Below, piece after piece: positions 21,088 to 29,967 of a stretch of DNA of 49,863 nucleotides (position 1 is the first letter of the stretch; each line of letters opens with the position of its first letter). The notes below the pieces were generated by a model. The model was not told the origin of the DNA. It saw only the letters and a list, made by a program, of their open reading frames with translations, and searched no databases. Source of the stretch: Clostridiales bacterium (lineage in GTDB: Bacteria > Bacillota > Clostridia > Oscillospirales > Feifaniaceae); NCBI GenBank assembly GCA_012719075.1, contig JAAYBB010000063.1:1-49863 (forward strand). The letters run 5' to 3'. The position numbers and the translations under genes were made by a program.

Positions 21088-22467
21088 CTATTCGAGCACC
21101 GGCGGGGCCAGCCCCGACAGCAGCTCGGGCGGCGTTTCGGGCAGCGAGCGCAGCAGCCGCAGCCCGAGCGGCAGCGTGATTGAAAAGGTGATCAGGTTGG
21201 CCAGCGGCTGGCTGAGCTGGATGCCCAGCACCCCGAAGCGCGGGGCCAGGAAGGCCAGCAGCGGCAGCAGGAACAGCCCCTGCCGCATCAGCGAGGTGAA
21301 GCTGGCCTGAAAGGCCCGCCCCAGCGTCTGCAGCGTCATGTTGGTCAGCACGATCCAGCCGGTCAGTGGAAAGGCCAGGCACTGCAGGCGCAGCGAGCGC
21401 ACCCCGACCTCGAGCACCGCGGGGTCGTCGCGGAACTGGCGGATGAGCTGGGGGGCAAAGAGGGCCAGCAGGATCACCAGCGCCACCAGCAGCAGCGCCA
21501 GGGTCCTGACGCAGAACCAGAACCCCTGCCTGACGCGGTCGTAGCGCTTGGCGCCGTAGTTGAAGCCGCAGAAGGGCTGAAAGCCCTGCGTAAAGCCGAA
21601 GACGACGCCGTTGGCCAGCATGAGGATGCGGTTGACGATGGAGATGGCGGCGATCACGGCGTCGCCGTGCAGCTTGGCGGCCTGGTTGAGGCTGATGGTG
21701 GCCACGCTGGCCAGGCTCTGGCTGCACAGCGAGGGCAGCCCGCCCTTGCCGATCTCGAGGTAGTGCCGGACACTGGGCCGGAAGTTGCGCAGCGAGATGC
21801 GGATGCTGTCCCCCCGGGAGCAGCCGTAGAGCAGCAGCAGAAAGCTGAAGATCTGGCTGATCAGGGTGGCGATGGCGGCGCCGGCCACGCCGAGGTGGAA
21901 CACCAGGATGAACAGCGCATCCAGCCCGACGTTGAGCACCGCGCCCGAAACCATGCCCAGCATGCTGTAGACCGCGTTGCCCTGAAAGCGCAGCATCAGG
22001 CTGAGCACGTGGGAGGAGGCCATGAAGGGGGCGCCGATTAGGATGTAGCGCATGTAGTCGCAGGCGTGGGGCAGGATGGTCTCGGTGGCGCCCAGCAGCC
22101 GCGCCAGCGGCTCGAGAAAGAGCAGGCCGCCCGCCATGACCAGGCCGCCCGCCAGCAGCGACGAAAAGAAGCCGATCGAGGCCACCACGTTGGCCGAGTC
22201 CTGCTCCTGTGCGCCCAGCGCGCGGGAGATGAAGTTGCCAGACCCCTGCCCAAAGAAAAAGCCGATGGCCTGGATGATGTTCATCACGGCAAACACCACG
22301 CCGACGCCGGCGGTGGCGCTGGTGCCCAGCCCGCCGACAAAGTAGGTGTCGGCCATGTTGTAGAGCGAGGAGATCAGGTTGGCCACAATGGTCGGGGCGG
22401 CCAGCCCGAGCACCAGCCGCCCGACCGGCAGCGTGGTCATGCGCGCGTGCTTTGTCAGGGTGCTCAT
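21088..22467 (-). CDS. MATE family efflux transporter
   Basis: 459 aa, about 12 membrane segments in two repeats. The N-terminal LAAPTIVANLISSLYNMADTY and the AIG.FFGQGSGNFISRALG stretch (here AIGFFFGQGSGNFISRALGA) are typical of the multidrug/toxin extrusion family. It exports drugs or cationic metabolites by Na+ or H+ antiport; the substrate is unknown. The ATG at 22467 is used, with AAGGAGG 12 bases upstream. It is monocistronic, with its own terminator. Confidence 0.92.
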   Translation of the reverse strand: MSTLTKHARMTTLPVGRLVLGLAAPTIVANLISSLYNMADTYFVGGLGTSATAGVGVVFAVMNIIQAIGFFFGQGSGNFISRALGAQEQDSANVVASIGFFSSLLAGGLVMAGGLLFLEPLARLLGATETILPHACDYMRYILIGAPFMASSHVLSLMLRFQGNAVYSMLGMVSGAVLNVGLDALFILVFHLGVAGAAIATLISQIFSFLLLLYGCSRGDSIRISLRNFRPSVRHYLEIGKGGLPSLCSQSLASVATISLNQAAKLHGDAVIAAISIVNRILMLANGVVFGFTQGFQPFCGFNYGAKRYDRVRQGFWFCVRTLALLLVALVILLALFAPQLIRQFRDDPAVLEVGVRSLRLQCLAFPLTGWIVLTNMTLQTLGRAFQASFTSLMRQGLFLLPLLAFLAPRFGVLGIQLSQPLANLITFSITLPLGLRLLRSLPETPPELLSGLAPPVLE

Positions 22468-22571
22468 GAATCGAAGCGCCCTCCTTTTTCGCAAAGAATT
22501 TCAGCGCGGGCCGCCTCTTTCACCCATCTTAAAGAGGGGCCCGCGCGCCGGAGACTTTGAAAAGACGGGGG

Positions 22572-23513
22572 CTACTTGAGCGAGACGGCCTGCCTGGCCA
22601 CCTCGGCGATGTGCCCGGCCGTGAGGCCAAAGTGGGTCAGCAGCTGCTCGGCCTTGCCCGAGCAGCCGAAGACGTCGGGCACCCCCACCGGCAGCACCGG
22701 CACCGGCCGGGTGCGGCAGAGGCACTCGGCCACGGCGCCGCCGAGGCCGCCGATCACGCTGTGCTCCTCGGCCGTGACGACGGCGCCGCAGCGGGCGGCC
22801 AGCGCGGTCAGCAGCGCCTCGTCCAGCGGCTTGATGGTGTGCATGTCCACGACCGCGGCGTCGATGCCTTCGGCGGCCAGCAGGTCGGCGGCCTGCAGTG
22901 CGCGGGCCACCATCAGGCCGGTGGCCACGATGGCCACGTCGCGGCCCTCCCGCAGCAGGATGCCGCGGCCGAGCGCAAAGGCGGCGTCGTCCCCGTAGAT
23001 CGTGGGCACGGCCAGGCGGCCAAGGCGCAGGTAGAAGGGGCCGGGGTGTTCAATGGCGGCGCGCACGGCGGCGCGGGTGGTCACGGCGTCGGCCGGGCAG
23101 AGCACGGTCATGCCTGGGATGCTGCGCATCAGCGCCAGGTCCTCGTTGCACTGGTGGGTGGCGCCGTCCTCGCCGACCGAGAGGCCGGCGTGGCTGGCGC
23201 CGATCTTGACGTTCAGGCCGGGGTAGCCGATGCCGTTGCGCACGGCGTCAAAGGCGCGGCCGGCCGCAAACATGGCAAAGGTCGAGGCAAAGGCCACGCG
23301 CCCGGTCGCGGCGATGCCGGCCGCCACCGCCATCATGTTGCTCTCGGCGATGCCGCAGTTGACAAAGCGCTCCGGAAAGGCCGCCTGAAAGACGGCGGTC
23401 TTGGTGGAGCCCGAGAGGTCGGCGTCCAGCACCACGAAGTCGTAGCGGGCGCCGAACTCGGCCAGCGCGTCGCCGTAGGCCTCGCGCGTGGCGCGCATTC
23501 CAAGGTCCCTCAT
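22572..23513 (-). CDS. Transketolase, C-terminal subunit
   Basis: 313 aa. It contains the pyrimidine-binding domain (NCGIAESNMMAVAAGIAATGR, then GASHAGLSVGEDGATHQ) and the C-terminal transketolase domain (VAIVATGLMVARALQAADLL). It pairs with the upstream N-terminal subunit to form a two-gene transketolase that transfers two-carbon units in the pentose phosphate pathway. Its ATG overlaps the TGA of the partner (ATGA at 23510-23513), implying coupled translation. Split transketolases are common in anaerobes. Confidence 0.92.
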   Translation of the reverse strand: MRDLGMRATREAYGDALAEFGARYDFVVLDADLSGSTKTAVFQAAFPERFVNCGIAESNMMAVAAGIAATGRVAFASTFAMFAAGRAFDAVRNGIGYPGLNVKIGASHAGLSVGEDGATHQCNEDLALMRSIPGMTVLCPADAVTTRAAVRAAIEHPGPFYLRLGRLAVPTIYGDDAAFALGRGILLREGRDVAIVATGLMVARALQAADLLAAEGIDAAVVDMHTIKPLDEALLTALAARCGAVVTAEEHSVIGGLGGAVAECLCRTRPVPVLPVGVPDVFGCSGKAEQLLTHFGLTAGHIAEVARQAVSLK

Positions 23514-24337
23514 GCCGGCACCTCCCCCTGCAATTCCCGCAGGGCCTGCTCCAGCTGCGCCTCGTTCGGCGCCTTGCCGTGCCAGCCCGCCTGGTTTTCC
23601 ATAAACGAGACCCCCTTGCCCTTGACGGTCCTGGCCAGAATGGCAAAGGGCCGGCCCGTAGTTTCCCGCGCCCGGTCAAAGGCCGCAAACAGCTCGGGGA
23701 AGCTGTGGCCGTCGACCTGGGCCACCGCAAAGCCGAAGGCCGAGAGCTTCTCGCCGATGGGCTGCACGCCCATCACGTCGGCCACGCGGCCGTCGATCTG
23801 CAGGCCGTTGTCGTCCACAATGACCACGAGGTTGTCGAGCTTGTAGTGGGCCGCGAACATCAGGGCCTCCCAAACCTGCCCCTCCTGCAGCTCGCCGTCC
23901 CCGAGGATGGCGTAGACCCGATAGGGCTCGCCGTAGATCTTGGCGGCCTTGGCCATGCCGCAGGCGGCCGAGATGCCGATGCCCAGCGCCCCCGTGGTCA
24001 TGTCGACGCCCGGCGTGCCCTTGCGGTCGGGGTGGCCCTGCAGCATGGCGCCCAGCCGGCGCAGCCCGGCGAGCTCACCGCGCGGGAAGTAGCCCGCGTG
24101 GGCCAGCGCCGCGTAGAGCGCGGGGGCGGCGTGCCCCTTGGAGAGCACCAGCCGGTCGCGCGCCGGGTCGTCGGGGCGGGCGGGGTCCTGCCGCAGCTCG
24201 TCAAAGTAGAGCGCCGTCAGGATCTCCACAATGGAAAGCGAGCCGCCGGGGTGGCCCGAAGCGGCCCCGGCAATGGCCCGCAGAATGTCGATGCGCAGAT
24301 CGGTTGCGATCTGCCCGAGTCTGTCTGCCTCTCTCAA
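23510..24337 (-). CDS. Transketolase, N-terminal subunit
   Basis: 275 aa. The thiamine diphosphate-binding motif begins GDGELQEG (146-153) and ends VIVDDNG; SGHPGGSLS and LSKGHAAPALYA are also typical. The start is TTG 24337 with GGGAGG seven bases upstream. It forms one unit with the C-terminal subunit gene. DXP synthase was considered, but the split architecture and motif wording favour transketolase. Confidence 0.93.
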   Translation of the reverse strand: MREADRLGQIATDLRIDILRAIAGAASGHPGGSLSIVEILTALYFDELRQDPARPDDPARDRLVLSKGHAAPALYAALAHAGYFPRGELAGLRRLGAMLQGHPDRKGTPGVDMTTGALGIGISAACGMAKAAKIYGEPYRVYAILGDGELQEGQVWEALMFAAHYKLDNLVVIVDDNGLQIDGRVADVMGVQPIGEKLSAFGFAVAQVDGHSFPELFAAFDRARETTGRPFAILARTVKGKGVSFMENQAGWHGKAPNEAQLEQALRELQGEVPA

Positions 24338-24449
24338 GAAAACGCCTCCCGTTTAAAGATCAGGGCCGATCAAAAAATTTGCCCGCAAAGCGGGTGTGAA
24401 GTCACAGCTCCCCCTATCATACCCCAACCGAAAGGCGGCTGTAAAGGGA

Positions 24450-24478
24450 TTGTTTCGGCCGGGGGGCGGTGGTATACT
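24450..24478 (+). promoter_or_regulatory. Promoter of the GNAT gene
   Basis: TTGTTT (24450-24455), 17-base spacer, TATACT (24473-24478), 23 bases before the start codon. Confidence 0.75.
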
Positions 24479-24501
24479 GGGGGACAAGGGAGGGGAGGCC
24501 G

Positions 24502-24963
24502 ATGGACTGGCATCTCAAGTCGTTTGAGGAACTGAGCGCTCCGGAGCTGCACGACATTCTGAAGCTGCGCTGCGAGGTGTTTGTGGTGGAGCAAAACTGC
24601 GCCTATGCGGACGTCGACGGGCTGGACAGGGTCTCGCTGCACCTGTTTTGCACCGAGGACGGAGTGCTGGTGGGCTGCCTGCGCATCCTGCCGGCCGGCG
24701 TGGCCTTCGAGCGGCCGGGGCTCGGGCGCTTTGTGGTGGACCCCGTGCGGCGCGGCGGCGGGCTGGGCCGGACGCTGCTGCGGCGCGGCATGCAGGAGGC
24801 CTTTGACCGCTTTGGCTGCGACGGCCTCGAGCTGTCGGGGCAGACTTACCTGCAGCGCTTTTACGAGGCCGAGGGCTTTGTGCCGACCGGCGAGCCCTAC
24901 CTCGAGGACGGTATCGAGCATGTCGACATGCTCTGCCGGCGGGGCGATCAGCGCGCGTTATAA
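24502..24963 (+). CDS. GNAT family N-acetyltransferase (ElaA-like)
   Basis: 153 aa. The opening LSAPELHDILKLRCEVFVVEQ and the acetyl-CoA loop RRGGGLGRTLLRRGM match the ElaA branch of GNAT proteins, followed by QTYLQRFYEAEGF. The acetyl acceptor is unknown. GGGAGGGGAGG precedes the ATG. It is monocistronic, with promoter and terminator close on both sides. Confidence 0.88.
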   Translation: MDWHLKSFEELSAPELHDILKLRCEVFVVEQNCAYADVDGLDRVSLHLFCTEDGVLVGCLRILPAGVAFERPGLGRFVVDPVRRGGGLGRTLLRRGMQEAFDRFGCDGLELSGQTYLQRFYEAEGFVPTGEPYLEDGIEHVDMLCRRGDQRAL

Positions 24964-25015
24964 AGGCCTTGGTTTGCAATCAACTGAAAATCGTCGGCGC
25001 TGACCCGCCGACGCA

Positions 25016-25044
25016 AAAACGCCCCGCCGTCGGCGGGGCGTTTT
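25016..25044 (+). terminator. Bidirectional terminator between GNAT and DUF4241 genes
   Basis: Stem AAAACGCCCCGCC / GGCGGGGCGTTTT with a short loop lies between convergent genes and serves both. Confidence 0.85.
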
Positions 25045-25061
25045 ACATGCCGGGCAGAAGT

Positions 25062-25790
25062 TCAGATGACCATGCCCTCGGTCTCGCCAAATTCAAACTC
25101 GACGTCGATCAGGTGGACCACCAGGCAGCAGACATTGCCCGAGGCGTCGCGCCCGAGGTAGACCGGGTAGTTGCCGTTGCCAAAGCCGCTCTGGAAGATG
25201 GGCACGTGGTAGTCGGTGCCCGGCACGGTCCAGCGCAGCCAGTCGCCGCAGTCGGCGCTGGCTTTCTGGCTGAGCAGCGGGGCAAAGTAGTCGGCATAGA
25301 GGTCGGCGCCGGGATGCCCGGCCTGAAAGGCGGCGGCAAATTCCGCGGCGGCCTCGGCCGACTGCCGGTCAAAGATGGCCGCAAGGCCCTTTTTGACCGT
25401 AAAGCCGAAGTAGCCGTCCGGCACCAGCGTCGACAGGTCCTCGTCGCCGACCAAGGCCAGCTCGTAGGTGGCGGCCGGCGCCGGCGAAAAGGTGACGCGT
25501 ACGGCGGCATAGCGGTCGCAGTCGAACTCGGTCTTCACGGCGGCCACCGTGACCGGGTGCTCTCCGGCCGGCACGTCGACATGATAGGGCTGACCGGTTT
25601 CGGCTAGGCCGTGGATGGGGTCCTTGACCAGGACCTGGCCGGTGGGCAGCGAGACCGTCCCGACCTCAAAGCGGTGCAGGGGCTTGCCGTGCACATCCGG
25701 CATCTCGAAATAGGCCGTCAGGTTGACGGGGCTTGCAAGCAGCGCGGCTTTTTCCTCTCGTTGGGCCAGCCATTGCGCGGTCGGGTTCAT
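25062..25790 (-). CDS. DUF4241 domain protein
   Basis: 242 aa, soluble. The segments VGTVSLPTGQVLVKDPIHGLAETGQPYHVDVPAGEHPV, AAVRVTFSPAPAATYELAL and YPVYLGRDASGNVCCLVVHLIDVEFE fit DUF4241. The function is unknown; some members are found near contact-dependent toxin/immunity genes, but nothing of that kind is visible here. AAGGAG is eight bases before the ATG at 25790. Confidence 0.75.
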   Translation of the reverse strand: MNPTAQWLAQREEKAALLASPVNLTAYFEMPDVHGKPLHRFEVGTVSLPTGQVLVKDPIHGLAETGQPYHVDVPAGEHPVTVAAVKTEFDCDRYAAVRVTFSPAPAATYELALVGDEDLSTLVPDGYFGFTVKKGLAAIFDRQSAEAAAEFAAAFQAGHPGADLYADYFAPLLSQKASADCGDWLRWTVPGTDYHVPIFQSGFGNGNYPVYLGRDASGNVCCLVVHLIDVEFEFGETEGMVI

Positions 25791-25981
25791 GCGCAGCACT
25801 CCTTTGTTGTGGATTTTTTTAGTCAAGTTTAGTTTACCATAGTTTTCCCCAAAAAGAAAGCGGCCATTCCCGCTTCGGATGTGACCAAGTCACTGTGCGG
25901 GCAGAAAATTCAGGCTACAATAGAACCATATCGACCATAAAAATACATACGGGGACGGCGTCCCGGAAAGGACTATCGGCC

Positions 25982-26287
25982 ATGGCCGTGATTGCGCTTA
26001 CAAAGAAAAACTTCGAGCAGGAGGTGCTGCACTCAAAGCACCCGGTGCTGATCGACTTCTGGGCGCCATGGTGCGGACCCTGCCGCACCATGGGCGGCGT
26101 GATGGAGGAGCTGGGCGAGGAGCTCAAGCAGGTCAAGATCGCCAAGGTCAACATCGACGAGGAGGCCGAGCTGGCCGCCGCCTTCGGCATCCTCTCGATC
26201 CCGACGCTGGTGCTGATGGAGGGCGGCGAGGTGCGCAAGACCTCGGTCGGCCTGCGCAGCAAGCGGGACATCGTGGGCATGTTCTAG
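25982..26287 (+). CDS. Thioredoxin
   Basis: 101 aa. The active site is WCGPC (Trp30-Cys34), with the conserved ALTKKNFEQEV opening and the cis-Pro of SIPTLVLM. It reduces cytoplasmic disulfides. No thioredoxin reductase gene is adjacent. The ATG start is preceded by AAAGGA. A TACAAT at 25916-25921 may be its -10, without a good -35. Confidence 0.93.
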   Translation: MAVIALTKKNFEQEVLHSKHPVLIDFWAPWCGPCRTMGGVMEELGEELKQVKIAKVNIDEEAELAAAFGILSIPTLVLMEGGEVRKTSVGLRSKRDIVGMF

Positions 26288-27062
26288 CGGCCTTGCCGGC
26301 CGCAGATGCTTCAACAGGCGTACGACCTCCGAACGCGGCCGCCCGCAGATCTGCGCCTGCGCCGGCCGCCCCGGCGGCCCCCTGCGGGAGGCCTGTCTGG
26401 GGTCATCGGCAGGGGGGAGCCGAAACCGGCTTCCCCTTGGGCGACCGCTGTAGGGGTAAAGATAGTCAGAGAGCCCGGCGTCCACAGACGCCGGGCCCTC
26501 TGGCTTGTCCGGCGACAAGCCGCAGGGTTTGACACAGGGGGCCTGTCCGGCCGCCGCGCCGTTGCCTCCCCTTGGGGTACGATCTGTACGGGCCCGGCCA
26601 CCGGGATTTTGGCCGTCCTGGCCGGCAGACGTCGCTAATCAAGGGGGCGGCCTTCGCCAGGCGAACGGGGCGCGCGGCCCCTTCGATCGCCTCAACAGGG
26701 CGCCACCTGTGCGCCCTGCCCCCTGTTCAAGCCGGCCCTTGCGCCCCGCCTGAGGCAGGGCCGCCTCCGCCCCACCCGTGCCGCACCCGGACGCGGCCGC
26801 CCACATGCTCCCGCATGTGCCGCCGGCCCCGAGGGCGCCTTTGGTGCCCCACCCGGCGGGGTGCCCCACCCGGCGGGGTGCCCCGCCGGGTGGACGGCCC
26901 CCTGCGGGGGCCTGCCCTGGGCCGTCGGCAGGGGGAGCCGGCCCGGCTCCCCCTGGGCGGCCGCTGTCAGGCGGCGCGCATGCACAGAGAGGGGCCCCGC
27001 CGTTTTGCCGGCGGGGCCCCCGTTGCCCAAATGCCCGGTCGAGTCTGTCGGATGGCCGGTGG
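26288..27062. repeat. G+C-rich intergenic repeat block, no gene
   Basis: 775 bases with no credible gene. It holds a ~75-base direct repeat (26376-26451 and 26896-26967), a 17-base unit repeated in tandem (26844-26860, 26861-26877) whose second copy forms a perfect hairpin with 26880-26893, hairpins near 26468-26500 and 26505-26520, and a terminator-like hairpin at 26991-27020. Open frames through it are compositional artefacts. Confidence 0.65.
26991..27020 (-). terminator. Probable terminator of the ABC transporter operon
   Basis: Stem GGGGCCCCGCC / GGCGGGGCCCC lies 43 bases past the substrate-binding-protein stop. No clear U tract follows. Confidence 0.5.
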
Positions 27063-28067
27063 TCACTTGGCGACCAGCTCGGCAAAGTGGTTGTTGACCA
27101 GCTTGTCGTAGTCGACCTTTTCGGCCAGCACGCCGGCCTGCATCATGACCTCCTGCAGCTTGTCAAAGGCGGCCTGGGTCATGAAGGGGGTGTCGTTCCA
27201 GGCGTCGATCTCCTTGTGGCGCGCCGTGACGGCGGTCAGCAGCGCGATGTCGGTGTCGGGGAAGTGGGGCGCGATGACCTCGGCGATGGTGCCGGCGTCG
27301 TTTTCGGCCACCCACTGCTGTCCGCGGTAGACGGCCCTCGTGAAGCCCTCGATCAGCTCGGGGTTGTCGGCAATGAACTGCTTGCCGGCAAAGTAGGCCG
27401 TGTAGGGGATTTCGCCGGCCTCCTGGCCGATCGAGGCCAGGACATGGCCGCTGCCCTCCCGCTCCAGCAGGCTTGCAGTGGGCTCAAACAGTGTGACATA
27501 GTCCCCGGTGCCGCCGGTGAAGGCGCCGGCCATCACGTTGAACTGCACGCTGGAGTCCACCACCAGGTCGACATTGGGCGTCAGCCCCTTGCTGCGCAGC
27601 AGGTATTCCAGCGTCATCAGGGGCACGCCGCCGGCCCGCCCGCCGATGATGTAGCTGCCCCTCAGGCTCTCCCACTTGAAGTTCGGCTCGGGCGCGCGCC
27701 CCACCAAAAAGGAGCCGTCGCGCTTGGTGAGCTGGGCAAAGATTTCGCAGTAGTCCTCACGGCCCTCGTTGAACACATAGATGCTGGCCTCGGGGCCGGC
27801 CAGGCCGATCTGCGATCCGCCGGTCAGCACCGCCGTCATGACCTTGTCGGCGCCGCCGCCGTTGATGAGCTCCAGGTCAATGCCCTCCTCCGCAAAGTAG
27901 CCAAGCTCCATGGCGGCGTACTGCGGCGCGTAGAACACCGAGTGGGTCACCTCGTTGAGCTGGATCTTGACCAGCGCCTCCGGCTCCGGCTCGGCCTGGT
28001 TGCAGCCGACCAGGCAGAAGACCATGGTCAGGGCCAGCAGCAGCGCCGGCCATCGTACATTTTTCAT
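27063..28067 (-). CDS. ABC transporter substrate-binding lipoprotein (NitT/TauT/NMT1 type)
   Basis: 334 aa. A lipoprotein signal peptide ends in the lipobox LVGC with Cys22. The mature part is an NMT1-like periplasmic-binding fold (VTHSVFYAPQYAAMELGYFAEEGIDLELI, then GGADKVMTAVLTGGSQIGLAG). Family members bind taurine, sulfonates, nitrate, or the thiamine precursor HMP; the ligand is not readable here. The ATG 28067 and the GTG at 28070 are both possible. It is third in the operon. Confidence 0.88.
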   Translation of the reverse strand: MKNVRWPALLLALTMVFCLVGCNQAEPEPEALVKIQLNEVTHSVFYAPQYAAMELGYFAEEGIDLELINGGGADKVMTAVLTGGSQIGLAGPEASIYVFNEGREDYCEIFAQLTKRDGSFLVGRAPEPNFKWESLRGSYIIGGRAGGVPLMTLEYLLRSKGLTPNVDLVVDSSVQFNVMAGAFTGGTGDYVTLFEPTASLLEREGSGHVLASIGQEAGEIPYTAYFAGKQFIADNPELIEGFTRAVYRGQQWVAENDAGTIAEVIAPHFPDTDIALLTAVTARHKEIDAWNDTPFMTQAAFDKLQEVMMQAGVLAEKVDYDKLVNNHFAELVAK

Positions 28068-28085
28068 CACGCGTTTCCCTCCTGT

Positions 28086-28913
28086 TCAAAACGGCTGCTG
28101 GGTGGGCGGCACAAGGCGCCGCTCGAGCCAGACCACACCGAGGTACATCGCAGCCGCCAAAAACCCGAGGATCATCACCGAGGCCATGACCAGGTCCATT
28201 TGAAACACCTGGCCGCCATAGACCGTCAGGTATCCAAGACCGGCCTTGCTGACCAGGTATTCCCCCACGATGACCCCCACCCAGGAGAGGCCGACGTTGA
28301 CCTTGAGCGCATTGACAATGGTGGGCAGGTTGGCGGGCAGCACCACCTTTTGCAGCACCTGCGCGCGGGTCGCGCCGAAGGTCTCCACCAGCTTGATCTT
28401 GTCGGCATCGGTCAGCGAGAGGCCGTGGTGCACCTCCAAAATGGTCACGATGAGGCTGATGGCCAGCCCCATCGTGATAATGGAGCCAACACCGGGTCCG
28501 ATCCAGACGATGAAGATGGGGCCAAGGGCAATTTTGGGCAGGCTGTTGAGCACCACCAGGTAGGGCTCCAGCACACGAGAGGTGCGCGGCGACCACCACA
28601 GCAGCACGGCGACGGCGGTGCCAATGACTGTTCCCAGCAAGAAGCCCGCCACCGTTTCCATACAGGTTATGCCGATGTGGTAGAGGAGGTTCCCTGTGCG
28701 GAACATCCGCGAGATGGTGGCGGCGATGCGCAGCGGACTGCTCATGATAAAGGGGTCGATCCAGCGCTGTCTGGCGGCCAGCTCCCACAGCAGGAACAGG
28801 GCGATCAGCAGCGAGCCCTGCAGCCCCTTGACCTGGATGCGCTCCCAGCGGATGCGCTTCAAATAGGCGGCCCGCTCGGGGGAGACCGCTTCGGGCTGTC
28901 TAGGATTTTCCAT
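28086..28913 (-). CDS. ABC transporter permease (NitT/TauT type)
   Basis: 275 aa, six membrane segments of the BPD_transp_1 fold. The cytoplasmic EAA loop reads ETFGATRAQVLQKVVLPANL. The ATG at 28913 (AAGGAG ten bases upstream) is favoured over TTG 28922. It overlaps the ATPase gene by 14 bases and precedes the binding-protein gene by 18. Confidence 0.92.
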   Translation of the reverse strand: MENPRQPEAVSPERAAYLKRIRWERIQVKGLQGSLLIALFLLWELAARQRWIDPFIMSSPLRIAATISRMFRTGNLLYHIGITCMETVAGFLLGTVIGTAVAVLLWWSPRTSRVLEPYLVVLNSLPKIALGPIFIVWIGPGVGSIITMGLAISLIVTILEVHHGLSLTDADKIKLVETFGATRAQVLQKVVLPANLPTIVNALKVNVGLSWVGVIVGEYLVSKAGLGYLTVYGGQVFQMDLVMASVMILGFLAAAMYLGVVWLERRLVPPTQQPF

Positions 28914-29673
28914 TGAGGCCAAGCTCCTTTCGAACCAGGTTGAAGTAGCTGCGAAACTCGGGGTGGTCTCTGCGCTGCCGACTGCTGAGCCCCGCCATGT
29001 CGATGTGGTGGACGGCCCGCAGCTCGGCCGGCCGGGCGCTCAGCACCAGCACCCGGTCGGAGAGGGCGATGGACTCGCTGATGTCGTGGGTGACCAGAAT
29101 GGCGGTGGCCCCCACCTGCTTGATGATGTCGTGGATGTCCTCGGTCACCGAGAGCCGGGTCTGGTAGTCGAGGGCCGAAAAGGCCTCGTCCAGCAGCAAA
29201 ATCGAGGGCCGTGTGGCCAGCGTGCGGATCAGCGCAGCCCGCTGGCGCATGCCGCCCGAGAGCTCGCGCGGATAGCTGTCCTTAAACGCCCAGAGGTCAT
29301 AGGTCTTCAGCAGCTCCTGCGCGTAGGCCCTGGTCTCGGGCGTCAGATCGCGGCGCACCTCGAGGCCGAGCAGCGTGTTTTGCTCGATGGTGCGCCATTC
29401 AAACAGGTGGTCCTTCTGCAGCATGTAGCCGACCGACCGCGCCCCCCGCACGACCGGTTCGCCCAGCAGGGTGACCTGGCCGCTGCTCGGCTTGGTCAGC
29501 CCCGCGATGATCGAGAGCAGCGTGGACTTCCCGCAGCCCGACGGGCCGACGATGCTGACAAACTCCCCCTCGTAAACCGAAAAGCTGACCTCCCTCACCG
29601 CCTCGATCTCGCCGCTCTCGGACTGATACTTCATGGCAATCTGCTGCATTTCCACAACCTTTTGTTGATGCAT
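28900..29673 (-). CDS. ABC transporter ATP-binding protein (NitT/TauT type)
   Basis: 257 aa. Walker A GPSGCGKS (43-50), signature LSGGMRQRAAL, Walker B ILLLDEAFSALD and the H-loop VTHD are complete. It powers the import complex with the two genes downstream. GGGGAG is eight bases before the ATG. A TATACT (minus strand, 29765-29770) upstream may be a -10 without a recognisable -35. I looked for a TPP riboswitch in the leader and found none. Confidence 0.94.
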   Translation of the reverse strand: MHQQKVVEMQQIAMKYQSESGEIEAVREVSFSVYEGEFVSIVGPSGCGKSTLLSIIAGLTKPSSGQVTLLGEPVVRGARSVGYMLQKDHLFEWRTIEQNTLLGLEVRRDLTPETRAYAQELLKTYDLWAFKDSYPRELSGGMRQRAALIRTLATRPSILLLDEAFSALDYQTRLSVTEDIHDIIKQVGATAILVTHDISESIALSDRVLVLSARPAELRAVHHIDMAGLSSRQRRDHPEFRSYFNLVRKELGLNGKS

Positions 29674-29878
29674 GGCAGGTTCTCCCCTTCTATGCGTGGA
29701 CTCCGCACCGAAAGAGGCCGCGTTGCACGGCCGGGGCCGGTGTCGGAGAATCTTCAGATAGTTCAGTATAGTCTCGCCGCCCCGAAAAGGTCCTTGGCGA
29801 GGGGAGGGGAATTTTGGCGCCGCCCGGTCCGGCGGGCGGGAGGGCCGGGGTGTGGCGGGAGCCTGCACCGGGCAGGCG

Positions 29879-29907
29879 TTGAAAATGCGCGCCGCACAGG
29901 GTATACT
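29879..29907 (+). promoter_or_regulatory. yfcE promoter
   Basis: TTGAAA (29879-29884), a 17-base spacer and TATACT (29902-29907). Confidence 0.8.
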
Positions 29908-29967
29908 GGTGGTCAAAGGGGGAGATCCCCTCTGATGGAAGAGCCAACGAGGAGGCTTTGATGTTCG

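Noticed and set aside
23510-24337. DXP synthase instead of transketolase
   Set aside because: The two-subunit architecture and GDGELQEG thiamine motif wording fit split transketolase; DXS is a single longer protein.
26505-27111. Several open frames in the block after the thioredoxin gene
   Set aside because: They are Pro/Arg/Gly-rich, occur on both strands and cross the direct repeats; no domain or ribosome-binding site supports them.
29674-29800. TPP riboswitch before the NMT1-type ABC transporter
   Set aside because: The conserved CUGAGA and ACCUGA elements are not present, so a thiamine-precursor role is not supported.
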